IMG/VR virus record: IMGVR_UViG_3300048834_000096
Coordinates: 1 to 64,000 of that record
Source of the DNA: a virus
Length of the DNA: 64,000 nt
Strand: one strand, 5' to 3'
Part shown: positions 8,765 through 18,477 of the stretch, one piece after another
Layout: each line of letters starts with the position of its first letter
Numbering within the stretch: position 1 is the first letter of the stretch
Made by a program: the position numbers and the translations under genes
The notes under the pieces: model-generated
The model's database searches: none
The model's input: only the letters and a program-made list of their open reading frames with translations
Told to the model about the DNA's origin: nothing

Positions 8765-10216
8765 ATGACTGCTACTATAAAAGAACGATTTAGGTTTTTT
8801 AACGCCAAAAATCTGATAGACTCACTATCAACAAACTCACTGTATTTGGGGATCGGCCGACCTTATTTTTGGGACCTTGGCACATCTTCTGACTCAGTCA
8901 TTCCAGTTCCGTATGATACTGAATCCTCATTGGTTCAGGACTGGGAAGACATGATGTCCTTAAAGAGAGTATATCCAACAGGAATATCTCATGCAGTATA
9001 TAAGGAGATGTGGCAAGCCAATACTAAATATGACATTTATAGGCATGATTGGAACGGTAGTGTTTCCTCGGTATATACTGGTGATAATCCCTCTGTTGCA
9101 TACCCAAGTAACCTTAGTGATGCTAAGTGGTACGTAGTAAATTCTAGTTATGACGTCTATGTTTGCCTTAAACAAGGAACCGTAGCCGGGGTGATTCAGG
9201 ATTCTGTGCAAAGTCCAGAGCTTGGTACTCCAGTAGGTGCGACTGGCGTTATACAAACATCTGATGGATATTTGTGGAAACGAATTGCCAGATGTTCCCC
9301 TACTAATCAATCTGCCTTTATGACGGCAGATTACCTACCCGTGCTAACCCTAACAACAGCTCCTGGTGGTGGTGATCACTACTATGGACAATGGGAAGAT
9401 CAACAAACGTCTAGTACATATACAAACGGAATCTATAACATCATGGTGACAAGTGGTGGTTCTGGGTATAATTCTGGATCAGCAGGAACACACAACGTTA
9501 CTGATGCAGAAACCGACACCCATTTAACAATAATAGGAAACGGTACAGGATTGCAATGCACAGTAACTTATACGGCAGGTGGTGTAATATCTAGTATAGA
9601 TGTCACAAACCCTGGCACTGGGTATACCTTTGCTACAGTTCAGGCAATTGGTGGTACAGGTGCAACATTCTATCCAATAATAACAAATAAACTAGGAGTT
9701 GATCCTGTCAGAGACCTGAACGCTTTCTTTTTAATATTTAGTGTTGAGCTAGATGGAGATGAGGGAGGAGATTTTACGGTTTTAAACGATTACAGGAAAA
9801 TTTTGCTAATATCAAATCCATGTAATTATGGAACCACTACTGTAGCAACAGCAAACACTTTGGATAGTACATATAGTATAACACTAACAGGGGAATCTGG
9901 TACTTTTAATGATGATACTGTGGTGTCCGCAACTGGAAATATTAAAGGAAGATTGGTTGATTGGGATGCAACCTCATCAACTATGCGAGTAATTCGTACC
10001 AACAATGAAAACTCAGGACAACTTGGGGCAAACAATAGTTTCGCTCCAGGACAAACAGTAACAATTGACCCTGGCACTGGCACTGGCACCATTCTTTCGG
10101 TTACTCCACCAGAGGTTAGCCATAGGAGTGGAATGATAATATACAGTGAATATAGAAGGCCAATAGCTCGATCTGATTCTCAGATCGAAACGATTAAAAT
10201 AATCATTGAGATGTAA
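8765..10216 (+). CDS. 8: Baseplate wedge protein gp8
   Basis: The protein has 483 residues, longer than T4 gp8 (334). The N-terminus (YLGIGRPYFW) and the C-terminus (GMIIYSEYRRPIARSDSQIETIKIIIE) are the hallmarks of the gp8 family in cyanophage-like T4 relatives. An internal segment around residues 225-310 has the same GGSGY-type unit as the preceding protein (TSGGSGYNSGS, NPGTGYTFATV), which probably accounts for the extra length. In T4, gp8 dimers connect wedges near gp7 and gp10. Confidence 0.85.
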   Translation: MTATIKERFRFFNAKNLIDSLSTNSLYLGIGRPYFWDLGTSSDSVIPVPYDTESSLVQDWEDMMSLKRVYPTGISHAVYKEMWQANTKYDIYRHDWNGSVSSVYTGDNPSVAYPSNLSDAKWYVVNSSYDVYVCLKQGTVAGVIQDSVQSPELGTPVGATGVIQTSDGYLWKRIARCSPTNQSAFMTADYLPVLTLTTAPGGGDHYYGQWEDQQTSSTYTNGIYNIMVTSGGSGYNSGSAGTHNVTDAETDTHLTIIGNGTGLQCTVTYTAGGVISSIDVTNPGTGYTFATVQAIGGTGATFYPIITNKLGVDPVRDLNAFFLIFSVELDGDEGGDFTVLNDYRKILLISNPCNYGTTTVATANTLDSTYSITLTGESGTFNDDTVVSATGNIKGRLVDWDATSSTMRVIRTNNENSGQLGANNSFAPGQTVTIDPGTGTGTILSVTPPEVSHRSGMIIYSEYRRPIARSDSQIETIKIIIEM

Positions 10217-10219
10217 ACC

Positions 10220-13200
10220 ATGCCACTAAAATCATTAAACGTAACACCATATTTTGACGACTTTGATGACAAAAAGAATTACCAAAGGATCTTGTTTCGC
10301 CCGGGATATCCAGTACAAGCAAGGGAACTAACCCAACTGCAGAGCATTCTTCAGGATCAAATAAAGAAGAACTCTGATCACTTCTTTAGAAATGGTACTT
10401 CAGTTATCCCGGGCAACGTCCACTTTGACAACGAAGTGACCTATATAAAGCTAAAACCAACTTACAATGATGAGTATGCAGATTCATACTTGGATGATGT
10501 TGTTGGTGAAACTATAACTGGTCAAACCAATGGTGTAGTTGCAACGGTTATAGAGTCCTCGAAAAGTTCAAGTAACGACCCTCCTACTATATTCATTCAG
10601 TATGAGTCTGGTTCTGCAACCACTATGCTGTTTGAAAAAAATGAGGTGATAGAGTCGTCATCTGGCATATTGTTTCAAATAGATAACACCACAACCTATA
10701 CTGGGTTAGGCAGCATATTTAGTGTTGAGGCTGGGGTGTATTATATAAACGGACATTTTGTTTATGTTCATCCGCAATCAATTGTGGTATCAAAATACTC
10801 AGCACAGCCAACAACCTACATTGGATTAAAAGTTGTTGAGGACGTAATAACTGAAGAAGATGATTCTACATTGTATGATAATGCATTAGGGTTTAATAAC
10901 TATGCAGCTCCGGGAGCACATAGGTTGCAAATTGGTCTTGAGTTATCTTCTGAGGATGATTTGACACAGCTTACCGATGAGACTTTCATAGAAATAATGA
11001 AAATTGTTAATGGTAATATTCAGCGAACATCAACTGTAACTGAGTATAGTGAAATTGAAAAAATGCTTGCAAGAAGAACATATGATGAATCTGGTGACTA
11101 TATAATCAATCCGTTTGATGTAACCACCAGAGATTACCGAGATAACTATCGAGGAGAGTGGACAGAAAACACAACTTACCTACAAGGTGATGTTGTGGTA
11201 TCTGATGGCAGTGGGGCAGAGTTGTATTACTATGCAAAAACCAATGGTGTGTCTGGTGCAACACAACCAACACATTCGTATGGTAAGGCAACTGACGGTG
11301 GTATATTCTGGCAACAAATAAACTCACCTTACCTAACCAATGGGTTTTACACTGTATCATCAACTGAAACCACTAAAGATCAAGAAACAGCAAGAGATAA
11401 GTTTATCTATGACATATCCAATGGTAAAGCATATATTAGGGGTTTTGAGGTTAGTGTCCCCGAACACACAAAAATCCCAGTATCAAAGGCACTAACCACT
11501 GAATCTGTTAATGAGTTTCAGGTGTATGCTCCAACAGGAACATATGTGGTGGTTGATAACATATCAGGGGTTCCTGACATATCAACTTATGAGGAATGCA
11601 GCCTGAAGGATGTTGCTAATACCACAGTTGGTTCTGCTTATGTTAGAAGTGTTGAATTTGTTTCAGGAACTCCTGGTACTGCAACCGCTACGTATAAGCT
11701 TTTTCTAGTCGGGATAAAAATGAATACCGGCAAGACGTTTAAATACAACGCAAATAAGGTTGTTATCGGTTCATCGTTTAGTTGTGATATTGTGCAATCG
11801 ACTAAGAGATTGAGTGGTTCTGTATCAATAGCTAATGGTGATGCCACTGTTACTGGTAAAGGGACAAACTTTGACGAAGAATTAGAGGTTGGTATGGTTA
11901 TTGTGATTGATGGACAGGAGAAAGTAGTGTCATCAATCACAAGTGACTTTGCGTTTGAAGCTTCAAGCAATTTTTCATCAACTGTTGCCGATACATTTTG
12001 TGACTTGGTTATAAGCGACTTAGTTAATCTAGGCGAATATGTGATTAAGTTGCCTTTTGATGCAATAAAAACCATTCGGGCAGATGATGGGTCATTTGAC
12101 ACCTCATATATTATTATGAAGAGTCTCTCATTTACATCATCAGGTACTAGCTACGTATATAACCTGTCGTCACAGGGAGAGACATTTGAACCATCAGGTC
12201 ACATCTTAGTGAGATCTGACAACGCTCACATAAATGCAGGGTATGCTCTTGACATAACAGCAACTCAATTAACTATATCAGGGATAACAGCGGCAGATTT
12301 TACACTCTTAGCTAAAATAAGACGTGCAGATGTTACTGCTAAGGAGAAAATAAAAACACTTTCTACCAAAACCATAATAGTTACAGATACTCAAATAACA
12401 ACCGACGGCGGAAGTCCGATTACAACTGCCTCAAACTATACACATAAATCAATATCATTGACTGAAGCAGATGTTTTGCGAATATGTAAAATTACTATGT
12501 CTGGTTCTACAGGAGCATATAATGCAACCAATGAGGTAGATGTTACTGATTGGTTTGATATGCATGATGGTATAAAACCCGAAGTATATTCTATTGGCTC
12601 TATAACAAAGAAAATAGGATACCCTGAACTAAAAAGAGCAATAAAGGTTACTTTTGAGTATTTTGACCATAGTGATGGTGATTACTTCTCAATTGACTCA
12701 TATTCAACTGTTCCTCATGCGTATATACCATACCATAATGGCATGTTCTTGGGTGATTGCTTAGATTTCAGGTCTAGGATGAGTGACTCTGGTATTGGGT
12801 TTAGTGGGTCAGGTGCCTCAATATCTGAACCTCTTGTATCGGATGAAGTGTTAACCATGGATTGCTCTTATTATCTACCTAGGGTTGATACTATATACCT
12901 ATCTACTAATAAACAATTTAAGGCAATTGAAGGAACACCCTCAACATATCCTGTTGCAACTAAGTCATCAAATGTAACTGATCTACTAATAGCTACCGTC
13001 AATGTTCCTGCTGGATACAGAGCTAACGTCATTACTTCAATTGATATTGATGTCGAAGAGCATAAGAGATATACCATGAGTAGCATAGGTCAGATAGACA
13101 AAAGATTGACTAACGTAGAAGAGTTCGTTGCCTTAACTGCACTAGAAAACGATACTGCAATTATGAAGATAGTAGATCAGTATGGGCTGGATCGTTATAA

Positions 13201-14473
13201 AAATGGGTTTATGGTAGATCAGTTCAAAAACTATGATGTAATTGACACCACAAATCCAGATAACCAATGTGTGATCGACCCTACTGAGAACGAAGTTAGA
13301 CCTACGTTTTATATGAAGCACGTTAGATTGAATGAAAAGGAAGATACTACAGAATCTATACGTGCTGCAAGTAACTACTCAATGATAGGAACAGTGATTA
13401 CCCTACCATATACATCTCAAGTTGCTATTGACCAAAGTTTAGCATCCACATATGTTCCACCCCCAGCTCCTAGTTCGTCTATGGTTTACACCCCGCCATC
13501 TGGGGGTGTGTCGATTTCACCAGTGTCGAACCCTAAGTATAGTGGTACTGTTTCCCTGTACCCTGCTAGAGAGACTTGGTATAATCCAGACCCTACGTCA
13601 TATAAGATTTGGGACAATGTTAATCTTAATAATGTAATGTTATCCCAAAAGACAATCGTTGTTACTGTTACTGGGATGCCACCAAAGTCTCCAATTTCGT
13701 TTACTTTTGACGGAGCTTCCTTATCCGTCACTCCAGCTGCGTCTATAACTTCAATAGTATCTGGTACTGGTTATGTATTATCTGGTGATGTAGTTCAAAC
13801 AACAAAGGTTGACTTTTTAACCGCCAGGGACGCAGGAACAAACACCATTTATATTGGTGATGCAATGGTGACAAATACAGGATCTGCTTTGCACGTGGGA
13901 AACTCAACCGATGGTATGGGTTACCCAGTTAAAAAGGTGGTTAATGTGAAAGGGACACTAACTCCTGGCCAAGGGTGGGTAGGATCGGGTTCAGCCACAA
14001 TAACATCAGTAGATACCAATCCAGGTATGGTTACTGACAGTACTGGGTGTTTTTATGGGTCATTTGTGACACCATCAGTTCCGTTTAAGTCATCATATTC
14101 AGTTGTGGCATCTTCTGGTAATGTTACCGCAACAACAACTTATATAGGTATTGGTAGTGTGATGACCAATAGTGGGGCAGCATACTTGTCTCCGGAATAT
14201 TTGACACAATTGACTACACTAACTCAAACCCCGGCACCAGTTAAATATGCAGGTGCTCCAGTTGATAGTACAATATATACTACCGTGTATAGTGTTCCTG
14301 CAGTTTCAATGACTGGCGATGCAATATTAGCCAGTGCGAATTCAGGAAAACAGACGCCGTTCTGGTGGAAGTCCTCTAGTGGAACCACATATCATTTAGC
14401 TAGGAAGTCACCGACGAGTACAGATTGGGCATTATTCGCTGAAGACCCAACAGCATATTTAGCTAGTTTATAA
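10220..14473 (+). CDS. Large structural protein, DUF4815-like (gp10-type wedge/fibre attachment)
   Basis: The protein has 1417 residues. The N-terminus (NVTPYFDDFDDKKNYQRILFRPGYPVQARELTQLQSIL) is characteristic of the DUF4815 virion proteins of cyanophage-type T4-like phages. Beta-rich, Thr/Ser-rich segments follow, then a Pro-rich linker near residue 1085 (PPPAPSS) and a C-terminal beta region. Gene order after gp8 suggests it does the work of T4 gp9/gp10 at the baseplate periphery. The next gene looks like a continuation of this protein in relatives. Confidence 0.75.
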   Translation: MPLKSLNVTPYFDDFDDKKNYQRILFRPGYPVQARELTQLQSILQDQIKKNSDHFFRNGTSVIPGNVHFDNEVTYIKLKPTYNDEYADSYLDDVVGETITGQTNGVVATVIESSKSSSNDPPTIFIQYESGSATTMLFEKNEVIESSSGILFQIDNTTTYTGLGSIFSVEAGVYYINGHFVYVHPQSIVVSKYSAQPTTYIGLKVVEDVITEEDDSTLYDNALGFNNYAAPGAHRLQIGLELSSEDDLTQLTDETFIEIMKIVNGNIQRTSTVTEYSEIEKMLARRTYDESGDYIINPFDVTTRDYRDNYRGEWTENTTYLQGDVVVSDGSGAELYYYAKTNGVSGATQPTHSYGKATDGGIFWQQINSPYLTNGFYTVSSTETTKDQETARDKFIYDISNGKAYIRGFEVSVPEHTKIPVSKALTTESVNEFQVYAPTGTYVVVDNISGVPDISTYEECSLKDVANTTVGSAYVRSVEFVSGTPGTATATYKLFLVGIKMNTGKTFKYNANKVVIGSSFSCDIVQSTKRLSGSVSIANGDATVTGKGTNFDEELEVGMVIVIDGQEKVVSSITSDFAFEASSNFSSTVADTFCDLVISDLVNLGEYVIKLPFDAIKTIRADDGSFDTSYIIMKSLSFTSSGTSYVYNLSSQGETFEPSGHILVRSDNAHINAGYALDITATQLTISGITAADFTLLAKIRRADVTAKEKIKTLSTKTIIVTDTQITTDGGSPITTASNYTHKSISLTEADVLRICKITMSGSTGAYNATNEVDVTDWFDMHDGIKPEVYSIGSITKKIGYPELKRAIKVTFEYFDHSDGDYFSIDSYSTVPHAYIPYHNGMFLGDCLDFRSRMSDSGIGFSGSGASISEPLVSDEVLTMDCSYYLPRVDTIYLSTNKQFKAIEGTPSTYPVATKSSNVTDLLIATVNVPAGYRANVITSIDIDVEEHKRYTMSSIGQIDKRLTNVEEFVALTALENDTAIMKIVDQYGLDRYKNGFMVDQFKNYDVIDTTNPDNQCVIDPTENEVRPTFYMKHVRLNEKEDTTESIRAASNYSMIGTVITLPYTSQVAIDQSLASTYVPPPAPSSSMVYTPPSGGVSISPVSNPKYSGTVSLYPARETWYNPDPTSYKIWDNVNLNNVMLSQKTIVVTVTGMPPKSPISFTFDGASLSVTPAASITSIVSGTGYVLSGDVVQTTKVDFLTARDAGTNTIYIGDAMVTNTGSALHVGNSTDGMGYPVKKVVNVKGTLTPGQGWVGSGSATITSVDTNPGMVTDSTGCFYGSFVTPSVPFKSSYSVVASSGNVTATTTYIGIGSVMTNSGAAYLSPEYLTQLTTLTQTPAPVKYAGAPVDSTIYTTVYSVPAVSMTGDAILASANSGKQTPFWWKSSSGTTYHLARKSPTSTDWALFAEDPTAYLASL

Positions 14474-14485
14474 CAGGAAACAAAC

Positions 14486-16219
14486 ATGATTAAGAATGCT
14501 ATAGCACAAACTTTTTTTGTGCCATCTGAGTTTGAATATGGAATGTATCTATCGAGTATAGATTTGTTTTTCAAGTCGGTCGATGCCACAGATAACAAGC
14601 CAGTATTGATCTCTGTGGTGGAAACAGATAAGGGTGTTCCCACTGATGAGGTATTAGGGACAGTGACTGTTAATAATGAGGGGATTGCTCACTCAACAAC
14701 TAAACTCTTAGAGACAAATATCTTATTTGCAACCCCATTGTTTTTGGCACCACAGAAGACATATGCAATAGTACTGCATTCGACCTCAAGTAAATATGTT
14801 TTATGGACTGCTAAAGTGGGTGAGGTTGACATAACAAACAAATCTAAGACAGTATCTAAGCAACCATATTCTGGTGTGTTGTATAAGATGTCCAATGGTT
14901 TTTGGGTTGAGACTCCAGATGAGGACCTAACATTCAGGGTCAACCGTGCAGTGTATTCTGCTGGTACTGCAGGCTCGGGCATCTTTTATGTAATTCCGTC
15001 ATTACCTACGGTGCTTCTTGGCAGTAACCCGTTTAAGATTACTAACGCAGAGACGTTAGTCAGGGTATATCACCCGAATCATGGTAAGGTTGCTGGTATG
15101 TTCGTTACGTTTAGTGGGTCAACCTATGCAGATCTTAATGATACATTTGAAGTTATGTATTCATTCCATCCTGATACATATGTGGTTGAATTGCCCTCAC
15201 CTGCTGCATCCACTGACTTAGTGGGAGGAAACGTAGTGTATGCTACGCAAGACGTTAGATATGACACATTTTCCTTAGCTACAGATATTGAGGCAGATCC
15301 CAATACTGAATTCTCAACTGCGCTAAAAACCGCAAATTCGACTAGCCTAGATACCAAATTTGTTCAGTTTGATTCTGATAGGGATACTAGTGTATCCGAA
15401 AATAAATTCATTCACTCTGATATAAACAGAACAAATCTTCTTAGTGGTGATGACACATTAGCATTTCAATTGGGTATCTGGTCAAACATCAACCACCTAA
15501 CACCTAAAGTTGATGTTGAATCTTTAGGTATGGTTTTTGTTGGTAATAGAATAAATAACCCACAGGTGACAGATAACCTAAGTGCAATAGACAACGAAAC
15601 AATTTTCAGTGCTAGTACAGGATTATCCTTCTCTTCAACTGATAATTCAATATCATCCGCTACAGTAGACTTGCAGCGATTTAAGACTGGGGCATATGTT
15701 GTCATAACAGGATCCTCTAGTAACAATACTACTGCTGATGGGGTTATGGTTATTGATGTTGATTTTAGTACCACTACGCATAAGGTATATTTAAACACAA
15801 CTGTTGTTAATGAAACCCTTAGCACATCCACTACTATAGTACAGAAGAATGGATATATTGATGAAATTTCTCCAGATGCAGGTTCAGCGGCGGCAAAGTA
15901 CATAACTATTCCTGTCGATTTAGAGACTATCTCATCATCTCTAAGAGTTATGTTTGCTGCAAATATTCCTTTAACTGCAGAAATAGATCTATATTATCGA
16001 GCAACGGTTAAAAATAGTGTCAAAGGTATAAGAGAATATCCTTGGGTTAATGTACCAACCACATATCGAAAAAATTTAAATAGCGCTGAGTTTTTAGACC
16101 AAAAATATGATATAGATATAGGCGCATTTAACACGTTTCAAGTTAAGGTTGTGTTTAGGTCCACCAATGCAGCTTTGGTTCCTAGACTCAAGGATTTTAG
16201 GGCTATAGCGCTGGTATGA
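14486..16219 (+). CDS. Structural protein, continuation-type module (AQTFFVPSE)
   Basis: The protein has 577 residues, starting MIKNAIAQTFFVPSEFEYGMYLSSIDLFFKS. As I recall, this AQTFF...G-x-[FY]-L-[ST]-S-[IV]-DLFF stretch occurs inside long DUF4815-type proteins of relatives. Here it starts a separate gene after a normal stop and a 12-base gap (ACAGGAAACAAAC, with an AGGA ribosome site). I infer that one ancestral protein is encoded as two. The remainder is beta-rich without catalytic motifs. Confidence 0.65.
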   Translation: MIKNAIAQTFFVPSEFEYGMYLSSIDLFFKSVDATDNKPVLISVVETDKGVPTDEVLGTVTVNNEGIAHSTTKLLETNILFATPLFLAPQKTYAIVLHSTSSKYVLWTAKVGEVDITNKSKTVSKQPYSGVLYKMSNGFWVETPDEDLTFRVNRAVYSAGTAGSGIFYVIPSLPTVLLGSNPFKITNAETLVRVYHPNHGKVAGMFVTFSGSTYADLNDTFEVMYSFHPDTYVVELPSPAASTDLVGGNVVYATQDVRYDTFSLATDIEADPNTEFSTALKTANSTSLDTKFVQFDSDRDTSVSENKFIHSDINRTNLLSGDDTLAFQLGIWSNINHLTPKVDVESLGMVFVGNRINNPQVTDNLSAIDNETIFSASTGLSFSSTDNSISSATVDLQRFKTGAYVVITGSSSNNTTADGVMVIDVDFSTTTHKVYLNTTVVNETLSTSTTIVQKNGYIDEISPDAGSAAAKYITIPVDLETISSSLRVMFAANIPLTAEIDLYYRATVKNSVKGIREYPWVNVPTTYRKNLNSAEFLDQKYDIDIGAFNTFQVKVVFRSTNAALVPRLKDFRAIALV

Positions 16220-16422
16220 AAACTGACTTACCTAATATAGAAAAGGTGTCGCCTGGAGTGTTTAGAAATACTAATGAGCATGATGGAGAGTCGTATAAAT
16301 TGATGAGAATAAGAAGAAAACAAGATGCAGATAGGGTACGTGAATTGGAGATGAAAATATCTAATATAAATAATGATATATCTAACATTAAGGATATGCT
16401 AGTAAAACTACTGGAGAAATAA
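16216..16422 (+). CDS. Small coiled-coil structural protein
   Basis: The protein has 68 residues and overlaps the previous stop by ATGA. The C-terminal half (REMK-like heptads, ISNINNDISNIKDMLVKLLEK) is predicted coiled coil; the N-terminus has VSPGVFRNTNEHDGESYKLMRIRRK. Small proteins of this type sit next to fibre genes in T4-like phages, but I cannot name it. Confidence 0.6.
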   Translation: MKTDLPNIEKVSPGVFRNTNEHDGESYKLMRIRRKQDADRVRELEMKISNINNDISNIKDMLVKLLEK

Positions 16423-16423
16423 G

Positions 16424-16633
16424 ATGTCGGTCATAAATGTAACTGTAGGTAACACATTTGAGGAGTGGCGTGTCAAAACAAACGACATATCTTCAGCTAT
16501 CGGAGACATGGCTAGTATGTACACTCCTCCATCAGGCCCACAACCAACCACAGTCATTGAAGCGTTAGATGAGATTTCAACACGAGTAGTTAACAAAGGA
16601 TCTCTATACGCTATGGCTATAGCATTAGGATAA
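16424..16633 (+). CDS. Small fibre-associated protein
   Basis: The protein has 69 residues. The start VINVTVGNTFEEWRVKTNDI resembles the N-terminal attachment segment of T4-like (cyanophage) tail-fibre-type proteins, here as a stand-alone short protein. It may be the base of a fibre whose distal parts are encoded by the following genes. No enzyme motif is present. Confidence 0.6.
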   Translation: MSVINVTVGNTFEEWRVKTNDISSAIGDMASMYTPPSGPQPTTVIEALDEISTRVVNKGSLYAMAIALG

Positions 16634-16637
16634 TAAT

Positions 16638-16973
16638 ATGGCAGAGGTTTTTACACGAAAGCTTTCAAGAAGTATTACCAACTCATGGACCAGCGTGGGG
16701 GCATATACAGTGCCTGCATCAACGTCATCTACATTAATAGGTTTGACTATTGCAAACACATATTCAACGGCTATTGCGGTAGATGTTTCTGTTTATGATG
16801 GGGCAAATAATACGTATATAGTTAAAGGAACCACACTTAATGTGGGTGATACGTTGGTTGCAGTTGGTGGAGAGCAAAAAATTGTTCTTGTGACTGGAGA
16901 TGAAATTCAGGTCAAAACTGATAATGCACTTCATACTTGCGATGTTGTTTTGTCTCTTTTAGAGTTATCATGA
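16638..16973 (+). CDS. Predicted virion beta protein
   Basis: The protein has 111 residues and is rich in beta strands with Thr/Val (LIGLTIANTYSTAIAVDVSVYDG). This resembles small head- or tail-surface proteins found near fibre genes. It is followed after one base by the next gene. It is also similar in style to the protein at 17723-18106 (both have a TTxAxV...VFVSDG-like strand pattern). The function is not known. Confidence 0.55.
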   Translation: MAEVFTRKLSRSITNSWTSVGAYTVPASTSSTLIGLTIANTYSTAIAVDVSVYDGANNTYIVKGTTLNVGDTLVAVGGEQKIVLVTGDEIQVKTDNALHTCDVVLSLLELS

Positions 16974-16974
16974 T

Positions 16975-17721
16975 ATGGCATTTAGATTATTAGCACCTAA
17001 ATCAACTCAAAACCTCGATGTAATAGAATTATCTGTTACTAACCTAACTGTCGAGGGACAAACAACCTTTGGTGTGACTGCCGATGTTGCTAGTGCAGCA
17101 TCACTTGATTTTTCTGTTTTAGATGGTAATATTACTCGAGTTACAGGAACCACACCAACGTCTTCGGTGACATTAAATATAGGTCAAGTACATCAGTGTA
17201 TTGCTGTGGGTGCATGGCCACTAGTACATCATGCAACCAATCACCCATTACCGAATAATCAAAATTATACTTGTTCTGCAGGTGATTTGGTTCGTTATAC
17301 CAAAGATGGTAATGGTGATATAACTACTGAGATTATACCTAAGGTAACAACCGTAGTCACGTACTCATGGTCTGCTAAGTCTAGTGGGTATACTGCAGTA
17401 ACAGGTGATTATTTGCTATGTGATACTAGTGCAGGGGGATTTGAGGTGACTCTTCCAGCAACACCATCAGCAAAAGATTATGTTTGGGTGTTAGATGCTG
17501 CCAGGACATTTGCTACCTACAACTTAACTGTCGGTAGGAATGGCAGTAATATAATGAACACAGCAGCAGATTATACATTAAACCGAAAAGACACTGCAAT
17601 AAAGTTTGAATATATTGACGGAACACAGGGATGGAAAATAGTGTCTTATTCATATGAACCACCAGCAGCATCATCAGGAACAACAGAATCATTTGTTTAT
17701 CAAACATTAGGAGTAATATAA
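16975..17721 (+). CDS. Tail-fibre-like protein
   Basis: The protein has 248 residues. The N-terminal region FRLLAPKSTQNLDVIELSVTNLTVEGQTTF looks like a short fibre base. The central DYLLCDTSAGGFEVTLPATPSAKDYVWVLDA segment is a common phage fibre/receptor-binding beta module. The position before a chain of short fibre and adhesin genes supports a role in host attachment. Confidence 0.6.
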   Translation: MAFRLLAPKSTQNLDVIELSVTNLTVEGQTTFGVTADVASAASLDFSVLDGNITRVTGTTPTSSVTLNIGQVHQCIAVGAWPLVHHATNHPLPNNQNYTCSAGDLVRYTKDGNGDITTEIIPKVTTVVTYSWSAKSSGYTAVTGDYLLCDTSAGGFEVTLPATPSAKDYVWVLDAARTFATYNLTVGRNGSNIMNTAADYTLNRKDTAIKFEYIDGTQGWKIVSYSYEPPAASSGTTESFVYQTLGVI

Positions 17722-17722
17722 T

Positions 17723-18106
17723 ATGTCTTCAACCGCAAGTTATGCATCAGTACCTGCGCCAGCGCAAGGACAATTAACTGTAGCTAATACCAATAGGGAC
17801 GGAACAGGTACCTTAGTTACGATCTTGTCATCTGCAGCGAATGGAACACGAATAGATGATATTGCTATTGTTGCTGCTGGCACTACTACAGCAGGTGTAA
17901 TTAGGTTATTTGTGTCAGATGGCACAAATCATCGCCTATGGAGAGAGGTTTTGGTTACTGCTAAGACACCCAGCACTACAGTAGATGTATGGAGTGTATA
18001 TATGGAGAATCTTGCTCTAGTACTAAAAACTGGATGGTCTCTTAGAGCAGCTACACATAACGCAGAAACGTTTAATATATTGGTTACTCGTGCAGGGGAC
18101 CTATAA
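17723..18106 (+). CDS. Predicted virion surface protein
   Basis: The protein has 127 residues and is beta-rich (TLVTILSSAANGTRIDDIAIVAAGTTTAGVIRLFVSDG). The TTAGVIRLFVSDG...LWREVLV pattern recurs in small phage structural proteins next to fibre genes. Start and stop abut neighbouring genes, so it is probably cotranslated with them. The exact role is unknown. Confidence 0.55.
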   Translation: MSSTASYASVPAPAQGQLTVANTNRDGTGTLVTILSSAANGTRIDDIAIVAAGTTTAGVIRLFVSDGTNHRLWREVLVTAKTPSTTVDVWSVYMENLALVLKTGWSLRAATHNAETFNILVTRAGDL

Positions 18107-18109
18107 CAT

Positions 18110-18475
18110 ATGAATAATGGGATTTTTCCTGGAGGAGGAAAAAGTTTAGGGGTGTTTCCTGTTAAGAATGAACTGACTTATAGTTCAATTCTTAGATGGG
18201 ATTTAGCTGCAGGGAATGTAACTGAGTTAACCCTTAAAGGGAACGTATCTAGTATAATATTGCTACCTAGTATTAAGTATAGAACAGTGGGTACTCACAT
18301 ATTACTTCTACGACAAGATGCCACCGGTAGTAGAACTGTCACTTGGGGGTCAGATTTTAAGTGGCCTGCAGGTTCAACACCAGTCCTATCAACTGTGGCG
18401 AACTCATTGGATATACTTTCTTTTATTTGTGATGGCAGTTACTTATATGGATCATATCTTAGAGGAGTTGCTTAA
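18110..18475 (+). CDS. Tail-fibre domain protein
   Basis: The protein has 121 residues. NVTELTLKGNVSSIILLPSIKYRTVGTHILLLRQDATGSRTVTWGSDFKWPAGSTPVLSTVANSLDILSFICDG is a pattern I associate with phage tail-fibre and other surface-exposed modules (beta-strand, W-G-x2-FKWP-G, then I-L-SF-x-CDG). It directly precedes the polyglycine adhesin and may be its adaptor in the fibre. Confidence 0.6.
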   Translation: MNNGIFPGGGKSLGVFPVKNELTYSSILRWDLAAGNVTELTLKGNVSSIILLPSIKYRTVGTHILLLRQDATGSRTVTWGSDFKWPAGSTPVLSTVANSLDILSFICDGSYLYGSYLRGVA

Positions 18476-18477
18476 CT

